Below, piece after piece: positions 28,395-37,522 of a DNA stretch of 64,000 nucleotides; the stretch's first letter is position 1; every line of letters begins with the position of its first letter. Under the pieces are notes generated by a model. It made no database searches and was not told the DNA's origin. It saw only the letters and a program-made list of their open reading frames with translations. The DNA lies in NCBI RefSeq assembly GCF_003574355.1, contig NZ_QWLB01000007.1, forward strand, positions 1-64,000, written 5' to 3'. The stretch is from Meiothermus granaticius NBRC 107808. GTDB taxonomy: Bacteria > Deinococcota > Deinococci > Deinococcales > Thermaceae. The translations under genes were made by a program, and so were the position numbers.

Positions 28395-29495
28395 ATGTTG
28401 AGCGACTGGCGTTGGGGCCTGGGGTTGGGGGGCGGCCTGCCCCTTTGGTTTCCGGGCTTGCGCTCGGTGATCTGGAAGCTGCTGCTCTGCTTGTGGTTTG
28501 GCTCCGCGGTGGCCTTAGCCCAGGCCCCTGCCGAGATTGCCCGCCAGGCGGTGCAGGACTGGCAAGCCGGAAAGTACAGCCTGGACCCTGCTCAGGCCAT
28601 CGGCAAATCCCCCGAGGAGGCCATCAAGCTGCTCGAGCGCAGCATAGCCTTTGCTCCGCCGCCCTCTGGGCTTTCGGTCAATTTGGGTGAGCCGCAAGTC
28701 CAGGCCACCCCAAACGGCACCCTGGTGCGTTTTCCCGCCGCGGTAGGAACCCTGGGGGGCGAGGTGCGGGTCACCTTGCGGGCTGGGGAGGTCACGCGTA
28801 TTTCCTTTATTCCCCAAGGTGGACAGCTGCCCGGCTGGATTCGCAGCCCGGTGGCCTGGACGCTATTTGTGGGGATTACGTTGGCGTGGTTGTGGTTGCT
28901 GCGCGGCCGTACCCCCTTGGGCCGCTGGTGGCGCGAGGGCTGGGCCCTGGTGCGGGAACACCGCCGAACCTACCTGGGGCTCAACCTGCTGCTGTACGGC
29001 CTTTACATCCTGGGCTCGGTGCTGGCATACACTGAGCCCCGGTTGGTGCGGTTGCTCCAGGAGATGGTAGGGGGTGCTCTGGAGCAGGTCGGGATAGGGG
29101 GTGCGGCGACCGCAGGGCCCCTGGGGTTGGCCTTGGTGATTTTCTACTGGAACCTGACTCGAGGCCTCCTCCTGACCACGGCCCTTCCGGGGATGGCCCT
29201 GGGAATTCCGGCCCTGCTGATCAATGCGGTGCGCTATTTCATCTTTGGTTTTGCTTTGAGCCCGGTAGCCCTCCCGACCGGGGCCTTCATCGCTCACATT
29301 CCCACCCTGATCATCGAGCTGCAAGCCTATATTTTGGGCACGTTTGGTGGCCTGGTGCTCTTGAACAAGGTGATGAAAGGGGAGGGGTATCGGGCTGGGA
29401 TCCGGGCCCTGGCCCTGGCCACCTATTTGGGGACCTTCTTCTTGCTGATTGGGGCTTGGTACGAAGCCTTTGAGGTGCTGTATTTGGTGCGCTAA
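28395..29495 (+). CDS. SpoIIM-like (DUF95) membrane protein
   Basis: A 366-residue protein. It has a signal-like first segment ending AVALAQ, an extracytoplasmic domain of about 120 residues, and then five or six membrane helices whose spacing and motifs (ALPGMALGIPALLINAVRY, HIPTLIIELQAYIL) resemble stage II sporulation protein M/DUF95. The organism group does not sporulate, so the function differs from that in Bacillus. Start ATG at 28395, 7 nt after TAGGCT (28382-28387). It is followed after 3 nt by gpsA, probably one operon. Confidence 0.6.
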   Translation: MLSDWRWGLGLGGGLPLWFPGLRSVIWKLLLCLWFGSAVALAQAPAEIARQAVQDWQAGKYSLDPAQAIGKSPEEAIKLLERSIAFAPPPSGLSVNLGEPQVQATPNGTLVRFPAAVGTLGGEVRVTLRAGEVTRISFIPQGGQLPGWIRSPVAWTLFVGITLAWLWLLRGRTPLGRWWREGWALVREHRRTYLGLNLLLYGLYILGSVLAYTEPRLVRLLQEMVGGALEQVGIGGAATAGPLGLALVIFYWNLTRGLLLTTALPGMALGIPALLINAVRYFIFGFALSPVALPTGAFIAHIPTLIIELQAYILGTFGGLVLLNKVMKGEGYRAGIRALALATYLGTFFLLIGAWYEAFEVLYLVR

Positions 29496-29498
29496 GCC

Positions 29499-30542
29499 AT
29501 GTCGCTGACCCTATTGATCCCTGAGGGAGAATCCCAAGCCCAATCCCTCGAGCGGCAGGGGGGGGCCAAGGTTGCGGTGCTTGGGGCGGGGGCCTGGGGC
29601 ACGGCCCTGGCCCTGCTGGCTTCGTCCAAAGGGGTGCCGGTGAGCTTGTGGGCGCGGCGGCCTCAGCATGCCCAGGCCATGCAGGAGGAACGGCAAAACC
29701 GCGAATACTTGCCGGGAGCCCTCTTCCCCGAAAGCCTCCACCCCACCGCCGAGGCCGAAGAGGCCCTGCATGAGGCCCGCTTGGCGGTGGTTGCCCTGCC
29801 CTCCAAAGCGATCCGGGAAACGCTGGGCTGGCTGCCCAGGGCTGCAGCGTATGTCTCGGTCACCAAGGGCCTGCAGTTTACCGACCATCACCTCCTCCGC
29901 ATGAGCCAGGTGATCGAAGAGGTCACGGGGGTAGGCCGGGTCGCGGTGCTCTCGGGGCCCAATCTGGCCGATGAAATCGCCCGGTTCTTGCCTGCCGCAG
30001 CTGTGGTGGCCTCCCGCGACCCTGAGCTGGCCTTGCAGGTGCAGCAGGTCTTCTCTGGGGCCAGCTTTCGGGTCTACACATCTTCAGATGTGATCGGGGT
30101 GGAATTGGGGGGAGCGCTCAAGAATGTGATCGCTCTGGCAGCGGGTATGGTGGATGGCTTGGGTTTAGGCGACAACGCAAAAGCCGCACTCATCACCCGG
30201 GGCTTGCGGGAGATCATTCAGTTTGGGGTGGCCCAAGGGGCCAGTGAGGCCACTTTCATGGGTTTGTCGGGCCTGGGTGACCTGATTGCAACCGCCAGCA
30301 GCCCCCTCTCGCGCAACCGCAACGCAGGGGAACGCATCGTTAAGGGGGAGACCCTGGCCCAACTGCAAGCGCAAAAAAATGTGGTCGAGGGCATCTACAC
30401 GGTCCGGGCGTTGCATGCCTGGGGGTGGGCTACGGGGCTCGAGTTGCCCATTACGGAAGCGGTGTACCGGGTGATCTATGAGGACGCGGATCCCTCGGAG
30501 CAGATCGGGGCCTTGATGGGACGGCAGGCCAAGGCCGAATAA
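29499..30542 (+). CDS. gpsA: NAD(P)-dependent glycerol-3-phosphate dehydrogenase
   Basis: A 347-residue cytoplasmic enzyme reducing dihydroxyacetone phosphate to glycerol-3-phosphate for phospholipids. It shows the Rossmann motif VLGAGAWGTALA, SVTKGLQF, LSGPNLADEIA, GGALKNVIALAAGMVDGLGLGDNAKAALITRG (the catalytic Lys region; quoted only to be recognised by its GALKN and DNAKA parts) and GLSGLGDL. The first ~22 residues precede the canonical start, so a slightly shorter form is possible. It is 3 nt downstream of the SpoIIM-like gene. Confidence 0.9.
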   Translation: MSLTLLIPEGESQAQSLERQGGAKVAVLGAGAWGTALALLASSKGVPVSLWARRPQHAQAMQEERQNREYLPGALFPESLHPTAEAEEALHEARLAVVALPSKAIRETLGWLPRAAAYVSVTKGLQFTDHHLLRMSQVIEEVTGVGRVAVLSGPNLADEIARFLPAAAVVASRDPELALQVQQVFSGASFRVYTSSDVIGVELGGALKNVIALAAGMVDGLGLGDNAKAALITRGLREIIQFGVAQGASEATFMGLSGLGDLIATASSPLSRNRNAGERIVKGETLAQLQAQKNVVEGIYTVRALHAWGWATGLELPITEAVYRVIYEDADPSEQIGALMGRQAKAE

Positions 30543-30556
30543 TCCACGAACAATTA

Positions 30557-30641
30557 CCCCTTGCTGCGCTCGAGGTTGTGCTAAGGGGCCGCCGGGTCGG
30601 GCCGGGAGAGAATCCCGACTAAACCACTGTACATTTGGTGG
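30557..30641. promoter_or_regulatory. Inverted repeats upstream of the suf operon
   Basis: Three inverted repeats are visible: CCCCTT/AAGGGG (30557-30562, 30583-30588), GTCGGG/CCCGAC (30596-30601, 30614-30619) and CCAC-N10-GTGG (30624-30641). The first may belong to a terminator for gpsA. The last overlaps the -35 position of the suf promoter and is a candidate operator. Confidence 0.35.
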
Positions 30642-30649
30642 CTACAGCG

Positions 30650-30655
30650 TATACT
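30650..30655 (+). promoter_or_regulatory. -10 box TATACT of the suf operon
   Basis: TATACT lies 41 nt before the sufC ATG. The -35 position holds CTGTAC (30627-30632), a poor match, which fits an activator- or repressor-controlled promoter. An AGGAGG site precedes the ATG, so sufC is leadered. Confidence 0.5.
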
Positions 30656-30696
30656 CTGTTGCGAATGACTCGCAGTAAGGGTCAGGAGGAATCACG

Positions 30697-31455
30697 ATGG
30701 CGAATCAGCTCGAGATCAGAAACCTGCATGCCCGCATCGAAAGCGGCGAGGAAATTCTCAAAGGCGTGAATCTGGTGGTGCCTAAAGGCGAGATCCATGC
30801 CGTTATGGGGCCCAATGGCTCAGGGAAATCAACGCTGGCCAAAATTGTGGCGGGCGACCCCAGCTATGAGGTGACCGCAGGGGAGATCTTGGTGGATGGC
30901 CAGAGCGTGATGGAGATGGAGGCCGACGAGCGGGCCCGGCACGGGCTGTTTCTGGCTTTCCAATACCCCGTAGAGGTTCCAGGGGTAACCAATGCCAACT
31001 TCCTGCGGCTGGCCTTGCAGGCCAAGCTGGGGCAGGATGTGAGCGTGATGGAGTTCTACGGTAAGCTGCAAAAAGCCCTGCAGATCCTCGAGTGGGACGA
31101 GAGCATTCTGACCCGCTACCTCAACGATGGTTTTTCCGGGGGCGAGAAGAAGCGCAATGAAATCCTGCAGTTGATGGTTTTGGAGCCCACTTATGCCATC
31201 CTCGATGAGACCGACAGCGGCCTGGACATTGACGCCCTGAAGGTGGTCTCTAAAGGGGTTAACGCCATGCGTGGCCCGGGCTTTGGGGCGGTGCTGATCA
31301 CCCACTACCAGCGCCTGCTTAACTACATCACCCCGGATGTGGTGCATGTGATGGTGGAGGGCAAAATTGTCACCTCGGGTGGGCCGGAGTTGGCCCTGAA
31401 GCTCGAGGAACAGGGCTACGAGTGGGTCAAAGGGCTGGCCGTTGCAGCGGGGTAG
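30697..31455 (+). CDS. sufC: Fe-S cluster assembly ATPase SufC
   Basis: A 252-residue ABC-type ATPase with Walker A GPNGSGKST, the SufC-type signature FSGGEKKRNE and Walker B YAILDETDSGLD. SufC drives SufB-SufD scaffold rearrangement during cluster assembly. It is the first gene of sufC-sufB-sufD-Rieske; an AGGAGG lies 9 nt upstream of the ATG. Confidence 0.95.
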   Translation: MANQLEIRNLHARIESGEEILKGVNLVVPKGEIHAVMGPNGSGKSTLAKIVAGDPSYEVTAGEILVDGQSVMEMEADERARHGLFLAFQYPVEVPGVTNANFLRLALQAKLGQDVSVMEFYGKLQKALQILEWDESILTRYLNDGFSGGEKKRNEILQLMVLEPTYAILDETDSGLDIDALKVVSKGVNAMRGPGFGAVLITHYQRLLNYITPDVVHVMVEGKIVTSGGPELALKLEEQGYEWVKGLAVAAG

Positions 31456-31479
31456 CGCAACGCTTTAGGGGGATGCATA

Positions 31480-32886
31480 ATGTCCGATTTTGATGTTGCC
31501 ACCATTGGCAGCGATTACAAATATGGTTTCCGCGACGAGGTAAAACCGGTCTTCAAAGCCGAAAAAGGGCTCAGTCGGCGGGTGGTGGAGGCGATTTCAT
31601 ACCACAAGGGTGAGCCGCAGTGGATGCTGGACTTCAGGCTGAGGGCCTTGGAGATCTATCAGTCCAAACCCGTTCCCACATGGGGAGGGGATCTCAGTGG
31701 CCTCAACATGGACGAGATCTACTTCTACGCCAAGCCTACCGAGCAGCGCGATGCCAGGAGCTGGGATGAGGTGCCCGAGGAGATTCGCCGCACCTATGAG
31801 AAGCTGGGCATCCCCGAGGCCGAGCGCAAGGTGCTGGCCGGGGTGGGTGCGCAGTACGATTCGGAGATGGTCTACCACCAGGTCAAAGAGGAGCTCCAAC
31901 GCCTGGGGGTGATCTTCGTCTCCATCGAGGAGGGGCTCAAGCACCACGAAGACCTCTTCCGCGAGTACTTTGCTACCGTGATCCCCCCCGAGGACAACAA
32001 GTACGCCGCGCTCAACTCGGCGGTCTGGTCGGGCGGGAGCTTTGTGTACGTGCCCAAGGGGGTCAAGGTAGACCTGCCCTTGCAGGCTTACTTCCGGGTC
32101 AATACCGCCGAGCTGGGCCAGTTCGAGCGCACCATCATTGTGGTGGATGAGGGCGCTGATATGCACTACATCGAGGGCTGCACCGCCCCCACCTACACCA
32201 CCGACTCCTTCCACTCCGGGGTGATCGAGATTGTGGTGAACCAGGGTGCCCGCAGCCGCTACACCACCATCCAGAACTGGTCGCACAACATGTACAACCT
32301 GGTCACCCAGCGGGCCTTGGTCAAGAAAGATGCCTACCACATGTGGCTGGATGGTAACCTGGGCTCCAAGCTGACCATGAAGTATCCCAGCAGTTACTTG
32401 GTTGAGCCGGGGGCTCGCTCGGATATTCTCTCCATCGCCTTTGCCAGCACGGGCCAGCATCAGGATGCGGGTGGAAAGCTGATCTTTGCGGCCCCCCACA
32501 CCTCCGGTTCGATCGTCTCCAAGAGCATCTCTAAGGGCTCGGGCCGCAGCAGCTACCGTGGGCAGATCAAGATCTACGAGAATGCCGACCACGCCAAGGT
32601 GAATGTGGAATGCGATGCCCTGCTGATTAATGAGGAGTCTCGTACCGACACCTATCCCTACATGGAGATCGAGAACAACACCGCTACGGTAGGGCACGAG
32701 GCCACCGTGAGCCGCCTCAACGACGAGCAGATCTTCTACTTGCAGAGCCGGGGCCTGCCCGAGGACGAAGCCGCAGCGCTGATCGTGCGCGGCTTCATCG
32801 AGCCGGTGGCCAAGGAGCTGCCGCTGGAGTACGCGGTAGAGCTCAACAAGTTGGTTGAGCTCGAGATGGAAGGGTCGGTGGGCTAA
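31480..32886 (+). CDS. sufB: Fe-S cluster assembly scaffold SufB
   Basis: A 468-residue scaffold protein. Conserved SufB features include YSEMVYHQ-like SEMVYHQVKEEL near the N terminus, VPKGVKVDLPLQ, EGCTAPTYTTDSFHSGV with the conserved Cys of the assembly site, and NCDALLI-like ECDALLINEESRTDTYP. It starts 24 nt after sufC with AGGGGG upstream and ends 1 nt before sufD. Confidence 0.95.
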   Translation: MSDFDVATIGSDYKYGFRDEVKPVFKAEKGLSRRVVEAISYHKGEPQWMLDFRLRALEIYQSKPVPTWGGDLSGLNMDEIYFYAKPTEQRDARSWDEVPEEIRRTYEKLGIPEAERKVLAGVGAQYDSEMVYHQVKEELQRLGVIFVSIEEGLKHHEDLFREYFATVIPPEDNKYAALNSAVWSGGSFVYVPKGVKVDLPLQAYFRVNTAELGQFERTIIVVDEGADMHYIEGCTAPTYTTDSFHSGVIEIVVNQGARSRYTTIQNWSHNMYNLVTQRALVKKDAYHMWLDGNLGSKLTMKYPSSYLVEPGARSDILSIAFASTGQHQDAGGKLIFAAPHTSGSIVSKSISKGSGRSSYRGQIKIYENADHAKVNVECDALLINEESRTDTYPYMEIENNTATVGHEATVSRLNDEQIFYLQSRGLPEDEAAALIVRGFIEPVAKELPLEYAVELNKLVELEMEGSVG

Positions 32887-32887
32887 G

Positions 32888-34270
32888 ATGGAACTGACCT
32901 CAACCCTCTCCCGCGACCTGGTTTTGCAGGTCTCCAGCACCCTCAATGAACCCGACTGGCTCCGGGCCAAGCGCCTCTTGGCCTGGGAGACCTTCACCAA
33001 ACTGCCCTACCCCACCCCCCGCACCGAGGAGTGGAAGTACACCGATATCACCGAGGTGCCCTTCGAGGAGCTGGCCCTCGAGCTTCCAGTAGGCCAGTCC
33101 TTGACCCGCGAGGCCTTGCCCGCTGAGGTAAAGCTCCGTCTGGAACAGGCCCAGCTTTCAGGGTTCGCGGTGTTTGTGGGGGCCGATCTGGTCTACGCTG
33201 AGCTGCCGGAGGAGCTCTCCAAGCAAGGGGTGGTCCTCACCAGCCTGCATGAAGCCCTGCGCACCCATCCAGAGCAGGTTGAGGCCAACCTCTTCAAGGC
33301 CGTGAACTGGAACGACCTGGTCGGAGCCCAGGCCAGTCGGCGGGAGAACTCCAAGATCCCCGCGCTCAACGCCGCCCTCTTTACCCACGGGGTGTTCCTC
33401 TACATCCCCAAGAACGTGGAGTTCAGCAAACCCATCGGGGTGTTTAAGTACCTCGAGGGCCAGGTTTCCGGCGTAGCCGGTCGCGGAAGCGATGCCCTGG
33501 GAAAGCTCTCGAGCTCTCGCACCCTGATTGTGGGCGACGTGAACAGCCAAGGGGTCTACATCGAGGAGTATATTTCTCCCGCTAAAGTGCCGGCCTCGGT
33601 CAACACCTCCTCCACCGAGCTGATCCTGGCGCAGGGGGCCAAGCTGCGCCATGCCCACATCCAGACCTTGGGGGAGGGCTTCTACCACTTCCACCGCCAG
33701 CGGGCCCACCTAGACCGCGACGCCGCCCTCAACGATCTGGTCGTGGACATGGGCGGCTCGATTGTGCGGGCCGAGGTGCAGTCGGAGATGCTGGGAGCGG
33801 GCTCCTACTCGGAGATGCTGGGGCTTTATTTCACCTCGGGAACCCAGCACGTAGACCACTACACCCTTCAGCACCACGTGGCCGATCACGCCTACTCGGA
33901 TGTGCTGTACAAGGGGGCGGCCAAGGATGGGAGCCGCACGGTGTATGCCGGACTCATCAAGCTCGAGCCCGGGGCTCAGAAGACCGATGCCTACCAGACC
34001 AACCGCAACCTGCTGTTGTCTCCAGAGGCCAGGTCGGACAGCGTGCCGCAGCTCGAGATCGCGGCCAATGATGTGAAGTGCTCCCATGGCTCCTCGACCG
34101 CTCCGGTAGACCCCATGGAGCTGTTCTACCTGATGAGCCGTGGTCTACCCCAGCACGTTGGGCAGCAGATCCTGGTCAAGGCCCACCTCACCGACGTGTT
34201 GACCCGCATTCCCATCGAACCGCTGCGTGAGCACATCGAGCACATCATCGAGGAAAAAGTCCGGCTCTGA
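32888..34270 (+). CDS. sufD: Fe-S cluster assembly protein SufD
   Basis: A 460-residue beta-helix paralogue of SufB. The N terminus carries the typical PRTEEWKYTDI motif; the core shows HIPKNVEF-like YIPKNVEFSKPIG and, near the C terminus, KCSHGSSTAPVD, with the His used in cluster assembly. The ATG at 32888 follows the sufB stop by 1 nt and SufB's last codons supply the ribosome site. Confidence 0.93.
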   Translation: MELTSTLSRDLVLQVSSTLNEPDWLRAKRLLAWETFTKLPYPTPRTEEWKYTDITEVPFEELALELPVGQSLTREALPAEVKLRLEQAQLSGFAVFVGADLVYAELPEELSKQGVVLTSLHEALRTHPEQVEANLFKAVNWNDLVGAQASRRENSKIPALNAALFTHGVFLYIPKNVEFSKPIGVFKYLEGQVSGVAGRGSDALGKLSSSRTLIVGDVNSQGVYIEEYISPAKVPASVNTSSTELILAQGAKLRHAHIQTLGEGFYHFHRQRAHLDRDAALNDLVVDMGGSIVRAEVQSEMLGAGSYSEMLGLYFTSGTQHVDHYTLQHHVADHAYSDVLYKGAAKDGSRTVYAGLIKLEPGAQKTDAYQTNRNLLLSPEARSDSVPQLEIAANDVKCSHGSSTAPVDPMELFYLMSRGLPQHVGQQILVKAHLTDVLTRIPIEPLREHIEHIIEEKVRL

Positions 34271-34320
34271 GCGCCAGGGGAGCGACCCCCGTATGGATAC
34301 CTGCGGAGTGTGGTGAAGGC

Positions 34321-34629
34321 ATGCCCTGGATTGCAGTGGCTCGAGTGGAACAGCTCGAGAACGGTCGGGTGGTGGTTAGGGTGGAGGGCGAGAAGACCCC
34401 AGTGCTCATCCTCAAGGTAGGGGAGGAGCTGTTTGCCATCTCGGACATCTGCACCCACGACAAAAATCCACTCTCAGATGGACCCATTGAAGGCCATAGC
34501 ATCAAGTGTACCCGCCATGGGGCCCGGTTTGATCTGCGCACCGGCAAGGCCACCCTGCCTGCCCCCCGCCCGGTGAAGGCCTACCGGGCCAAAGAGGAGG
34601 GTGGGCAGATCTGGCTCGAGCTGCCCTGA
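34321..34629 (+). CDS. Rieske-type [2Fe-2S] ferredoxin
   Basis: A 102-residue protein with the two Rieske half-motifs CTH and CTRHGARFDL (C-x-H ... C-x2-H) that bind a [2Fe-2S] cluster. It lacks a signal peptide, so it is the soluble ferredoxin type like those feeding dioxygenases or nitrite reductases. It begins 50 nt after sufD and probably belongs to the suf operon, making it a candidate electron donor or client of Fe-S assembly. Confidence 0.88.
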   Translation: MPWIAVARVEQLENGRVVVRVEGEKTPVLILKVGEELFAISDICTHDKNPLSDGPIEGHSIKCTRHGARFDLRTGKATLPAPRPVKAYRAKEEGGQIWLELP

Positions 34630-34680
34630 TGAAGAGTTTGTTATCCCTTGAAGACTTTACCGTTTGAGCCTGGTACAGTG

Positions 34681-34686
34681 TAGAAT
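34681..34686 (+). promoter_or_regulatory. Candidate -10 box TAGAAT of the BMP-type permease operon
   Basis: TAGAAT ends 14 nt before the GTG at 34701 (20 nt before the ATG at 34707). A convincing -35 is not seen at 17 nt. A small CCCC/GGGG inverted repeat lies just downstream. Confidence 0.35.
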
Positions 34687-34700
34687 CCCCCCGATACGGG

Positions 34701-36578
34701 GTGAAGATGAGTCGGTACTGGTTTCTCGGAGTGAATCTGCTGGTGCTGCTGCTGATGCTGGTAAGCCCTTGGGGCGTGCCGATGCGTGAGTTTGACGGCT
34801 CGAGCTATATGCTCAATCCCCTTGGGGCAATTAATCCGGCTGGGCTCAAGCTGCCACCGCTTAACCTGGATTGGCTGACGCCGGCGTTTGGCCTATGGGT
34901 ACTGATTTTGATTGTGGCCAGCGGGGCCCTGTTCCTGCCGGATGAGCGCAACCGGGCCAGGGTGCTGTACATCCTGGGGGGGGTGGGGCTGGCCCTGTTT
35001 GCTCTCGAGGCAATCCTCTTCTATCAGGCCATGGATGCGGCCAACCAGGCTGCGGTAGCGGCTGGAGCCCGCCGTCCCCCCCTGCGCCGCTTTTCCCTTT
35101 CGCTGGGGGCCTATGTGGGCCTTTTCTATGCCCTGGGGTTGTTGCTTCTGGCCCGGCTTCAACTGGCGGGTGGGCGGGCTTTTTTGGTCCGTTACCGTGG
35201 GCTGATCGTGCCGATGGTGGCCTTGATCCTGGCCATAGTGATCGGAGCCCTGGTGGTAGCGGTGCTGCGCCCAGGGCTAGGCCTGACCGGTGGGCAAGGT
35301 GTGGCCCTGCGGGAATTCTTAGCGGCCAAACTGGACCTTGTGACCTATACCTACCAGATCCTCTTCAGCCCAGTGCTCAGCCTGACCGGGATTTTTTCCT
35401 CGCTTTCCTTCGCCACCCCGCTGATTTTTGCCGGGGTGGCCGTAGCCTTCGGGTTTAAGGCCGGGTTGTTCAACATCGGTGGGCCAGGGCAGATCACCTT
35501 GGGAGCGGTGGCTGCGATGTTGGTGGGGGTTTATGTCCCCGGCCCGGCCTGGGTGGTTCTACCGCTGGCCATCATAGCCACGATGGCGGGGGGGGCTTTG
35601 TGGGCGGGGATCGCGGGCTGGCTGAAGGCCCGTTTTGGGGCCAACGAAGTGATCAACACCATCATGCTCAATTACATTGCGGCCTCGGTGTTGCTATTTT
35701 TGATCGCCAGCAACACCTATAAGTTCTTTGGCCGCACCGTCACCCTACCCTTCAAAGCCCCAGGGTTTGAGGGGCGCAGCGCCGAGATCCAACCGGGGGC
35801 ACGCCTCCCTCAGATCATTGATCTTTTGGTTCCTGGGGGGCATTTCTCCTGGGCCCTGCCGTTGGCGGTGCTTGCGGGGATCGGGGTCTATGTGGGGTTG
35901 AGGCGGCTCGAGCTGGGGCGACGCTTGCTGGGGGCGACGGGCGCGGTGATTGTCGGTTACCTCTTGGGGGCGCTGATCCCAGGCTTTGCGGTCAAGGTCA
36001 GCAGCGATCTGAACTCGATTTTGCTCAACGGTTCTTTTTTGCTGGCGGTGGTGGCCCTGCTCTTCTACAACTTTTTTCTCTTTCGCACCTCGAGCGGCTA
36101 CGAACTGCGGGCTACCGGGTTAGCCCCCAAGGCGGCTGAGTATGCCGGGGTCAACCTCAACCGCAAGATCATCCTGGCCATGCTGATCTCGGGGGCCTTG
36201 GCCGGATTGGTGGCTACCCACTACGTGCTGGGGGGTGGGGTAGATGGGACCTACCGCCTCAAGCAGAGCCTGCCTACCGATGCTGGGTTTTTCGGCATCG
36301 CGATCGCCCTGATGGGGCAGAGTACCCCACTGGGAATTTTTCTGGCCTCAGCCCTGTTTGGGGTGCTGCTCTCCGGGGCTACGACCCTCAACGTGCAGCT
36401 CGGGATCAGCCGGGATCTGGTCACGGTGTTGCAAGCTTTGATCATCATGTTCATTGCGGTGGGTGGGCTTTTGCCGCGCTACTTCACCGATCCACTGCGG
36501 GCGGCCCAGATCGAGACGGAAGACCGGGCCCGCCAGGATGAAGGGGCAGCCAAGGCTGCGAAGGTCGTGGGGGACTAA
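34701..36578 (+). CDS. ABC transporter permease, BMP/nucleoside type (YufP-like), long form
   Basis: A 625-residue multi-helix protein. The core (from about residue 165) has AFGFKAGLFNIGGPGQ and FGANEVINTIMLNYIA, hallmarks of the branched/nucleoside BPD_transp_2 permeases. Ahead of it are about 160 residues with roughly four additional membrane helices, and a loop insert (about residues 345-385); typical YufP homologues are near 350 residues. With the next gene it should form the channel of a nucleoside/purine importer; the binding lipoprotein and ATPase are not in the window. GTG (34701) or ATG (34707) may be the start. Confidence 0.8.
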   Translation: MKMSRYWFLGVNLLVLLLMLVSPWGVPMREFDGSSYMLNPLGAINPAGLKLPPLNLDWLTPAFGLWVLILIVASGALFLPDERNRARVLYILGGVGLALFALEAILFYQAMDAANQAAVAAGARRPPLRRFSLSLGAYVGLFYALGLLLLARLQLAGGRAFLVRYRGLIVPMVALILAIVIGALVVAVLRPGLGLTGGQGVALREFLAAKLDLVTYTYQILFSPVLSLTGIFSSLSFATPLIFAGVAVAFGFKAGLFNIGGPGQITLGAVAAMLVGVYVPGPAWVVLPLAIIATMAGGALWAGIAGWLKARFGANEVINTIMLNYIAASVLLFLIASNTYKFFGRTVTLPFKAPGFEGRSAEIQPGARLPQIIDLLVPGGHFSWALPLAVLAGIGVYVGLRRLELGRRLLGATGAVIVGYLLGALIPGFAVKVSSDLNSILLNGSFLLAVVALLFYNFFLFRTSSGYELRATGLAPKAAEYAGVNLNRKIILAMLISGALAGLVATHYVLGGGVDGTYRLKQSLPTDAGFFGIAIALMGQSTPLGIFLASALFGVLLSGATTLNVQLGISRDLVTVLQALIIMFIAVGGLLPRYFTDPLRAAQIETEDRARQDEGAAKAAKVVGD

Positions 36579-36581
36579 GCC

Positions 36582-37493
36582 ATGGAAATCGCGATCGCAT
36601 TGTTTTTCTCTACCTTGCGGCAGGCCACTCCGCTCCTGTTCACGTCCTTGGGGGGGCTGTTTTCTGAGCGAAGCGGGGTGGTGAACATCGGCCTCGAGGG
36701 CATGATCCTCTTCGGGGCGGCGGCTTCGGCGATCGGGGTGCAGCGGATCGAGGTGCTCACCGGTGGGGCTCAGGAGTGGTGGATTCCTTGGGTGGGGCTT
36801 TTGTTGGGGGCGGCCATGGGGGGGTTGGTTGGGGCCGTTCATGCGGTGGCCTCCATTAAGTACCGCGCGGACCAGATTGTCTCCGGTACCGCGATCAACA
36901 TTCTGGCCCTGGGGGCGCCCTCCATCTTGCTACAGGTGCTCTATAACAACACCTCCACCTCCCAGGAAGTGGTGAACCGTCTTCCCACGGTCTTTTTGCT
37001 GGGGGATCAGCTCTCGATTCTGGTGTTTGTGGCCTTTTTGTTGGTTCCGCTGATCTGGTGGGTGTTGTTCAAGACCCCTTGGGGCTTGCGCCTAAGGGCG
37101 GTGGGGGAGCACCCGGAGGCAGCCGAGACCATGGGCGTGAATGTGATTCGGATGCGCTACATAGCGGTCATCCTTTCTGGGGTGCTGGCGGGGGTTGCCG
37201 GGGCCTACCTCTCCATCGGTTTCCTTAACCAGTTTGTGCGCAACATGAGCGCTGGGCAGGGCTTTATCGCCCTGGCCGCCCTGATCTTTGGCAAGTGGCA
37301 TCCCTTGGGGGTGCTGGGGGCAACCCTGCTGTTCGGCTTTTTCCAGGCCCTGGCCATTCAGCTTCAAGGCGGTGAGATTCTGCCCTCGGTGATCATCCAG
37401 GCCCTGCCGTATATCCTGACCATGTTGGTTCTGGCCGGGTTCATCGGGCGCAGCAGGCCTCCTGCGGCGGTGGGAAAACCCTACGACAAGTAA
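36582..37493 (+). CDS. ABC transporter permease, BMP/nucleoside type (YufQ-like)
   Basis: A 303-residue permease with eight or so helices. The N-terminal LRQATPLLFTSLGGLFSERSGVVNIGLEGMIL pattern (recognisable from LFSERSGVVNIGLEG) and the middle VGEHPEAAETMGVNV are diagnostic of the second permease of BMP-type nucleoside transporters. It starts 3 nt after the first permease and both are of one operon. It converges with cysS. Confidence 0.88.
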   Translation: MEIAIALFFSTLRQATPLLFTSLGGLFSERSGVVNIGLEGMILFGAAASAIGVQRIEVLTGGAQEWWIPWVGLLLGAAMGGLVGAVHAVASIKYRADQIVSGTAINILALGAPSILLQVLYNNTSTSQEVVNRLPTVFLLGDQLSILVFVAFLLVPLIWWVLFKTPWGLRLRAVGEHPEAAETMGVNVIRMRYIAVILSGVLAGVAGAYLSIGFLNQFVRNMSAGQGFIALAALIFGKWHPLGVLGATLLFGFFQALAIQLQGGEILPSVIIQALPYILTMLVLAGFIGRSRPPAAVGKPYDK

Positions 37494-37522
37494 GAGCGGT
37501 GGGGGCGAGGTTATCGCGTCAA

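Noticed and set aside
30665-30769. A 34-codon ORF beginning 9 nt after the suf -10 box and overlapping sufC.
   Set aside because: It is out of frame with sufC, has ordinary composition of a shifted frame and overlaps a well-placed AGGAGG and ATG; probably chance.
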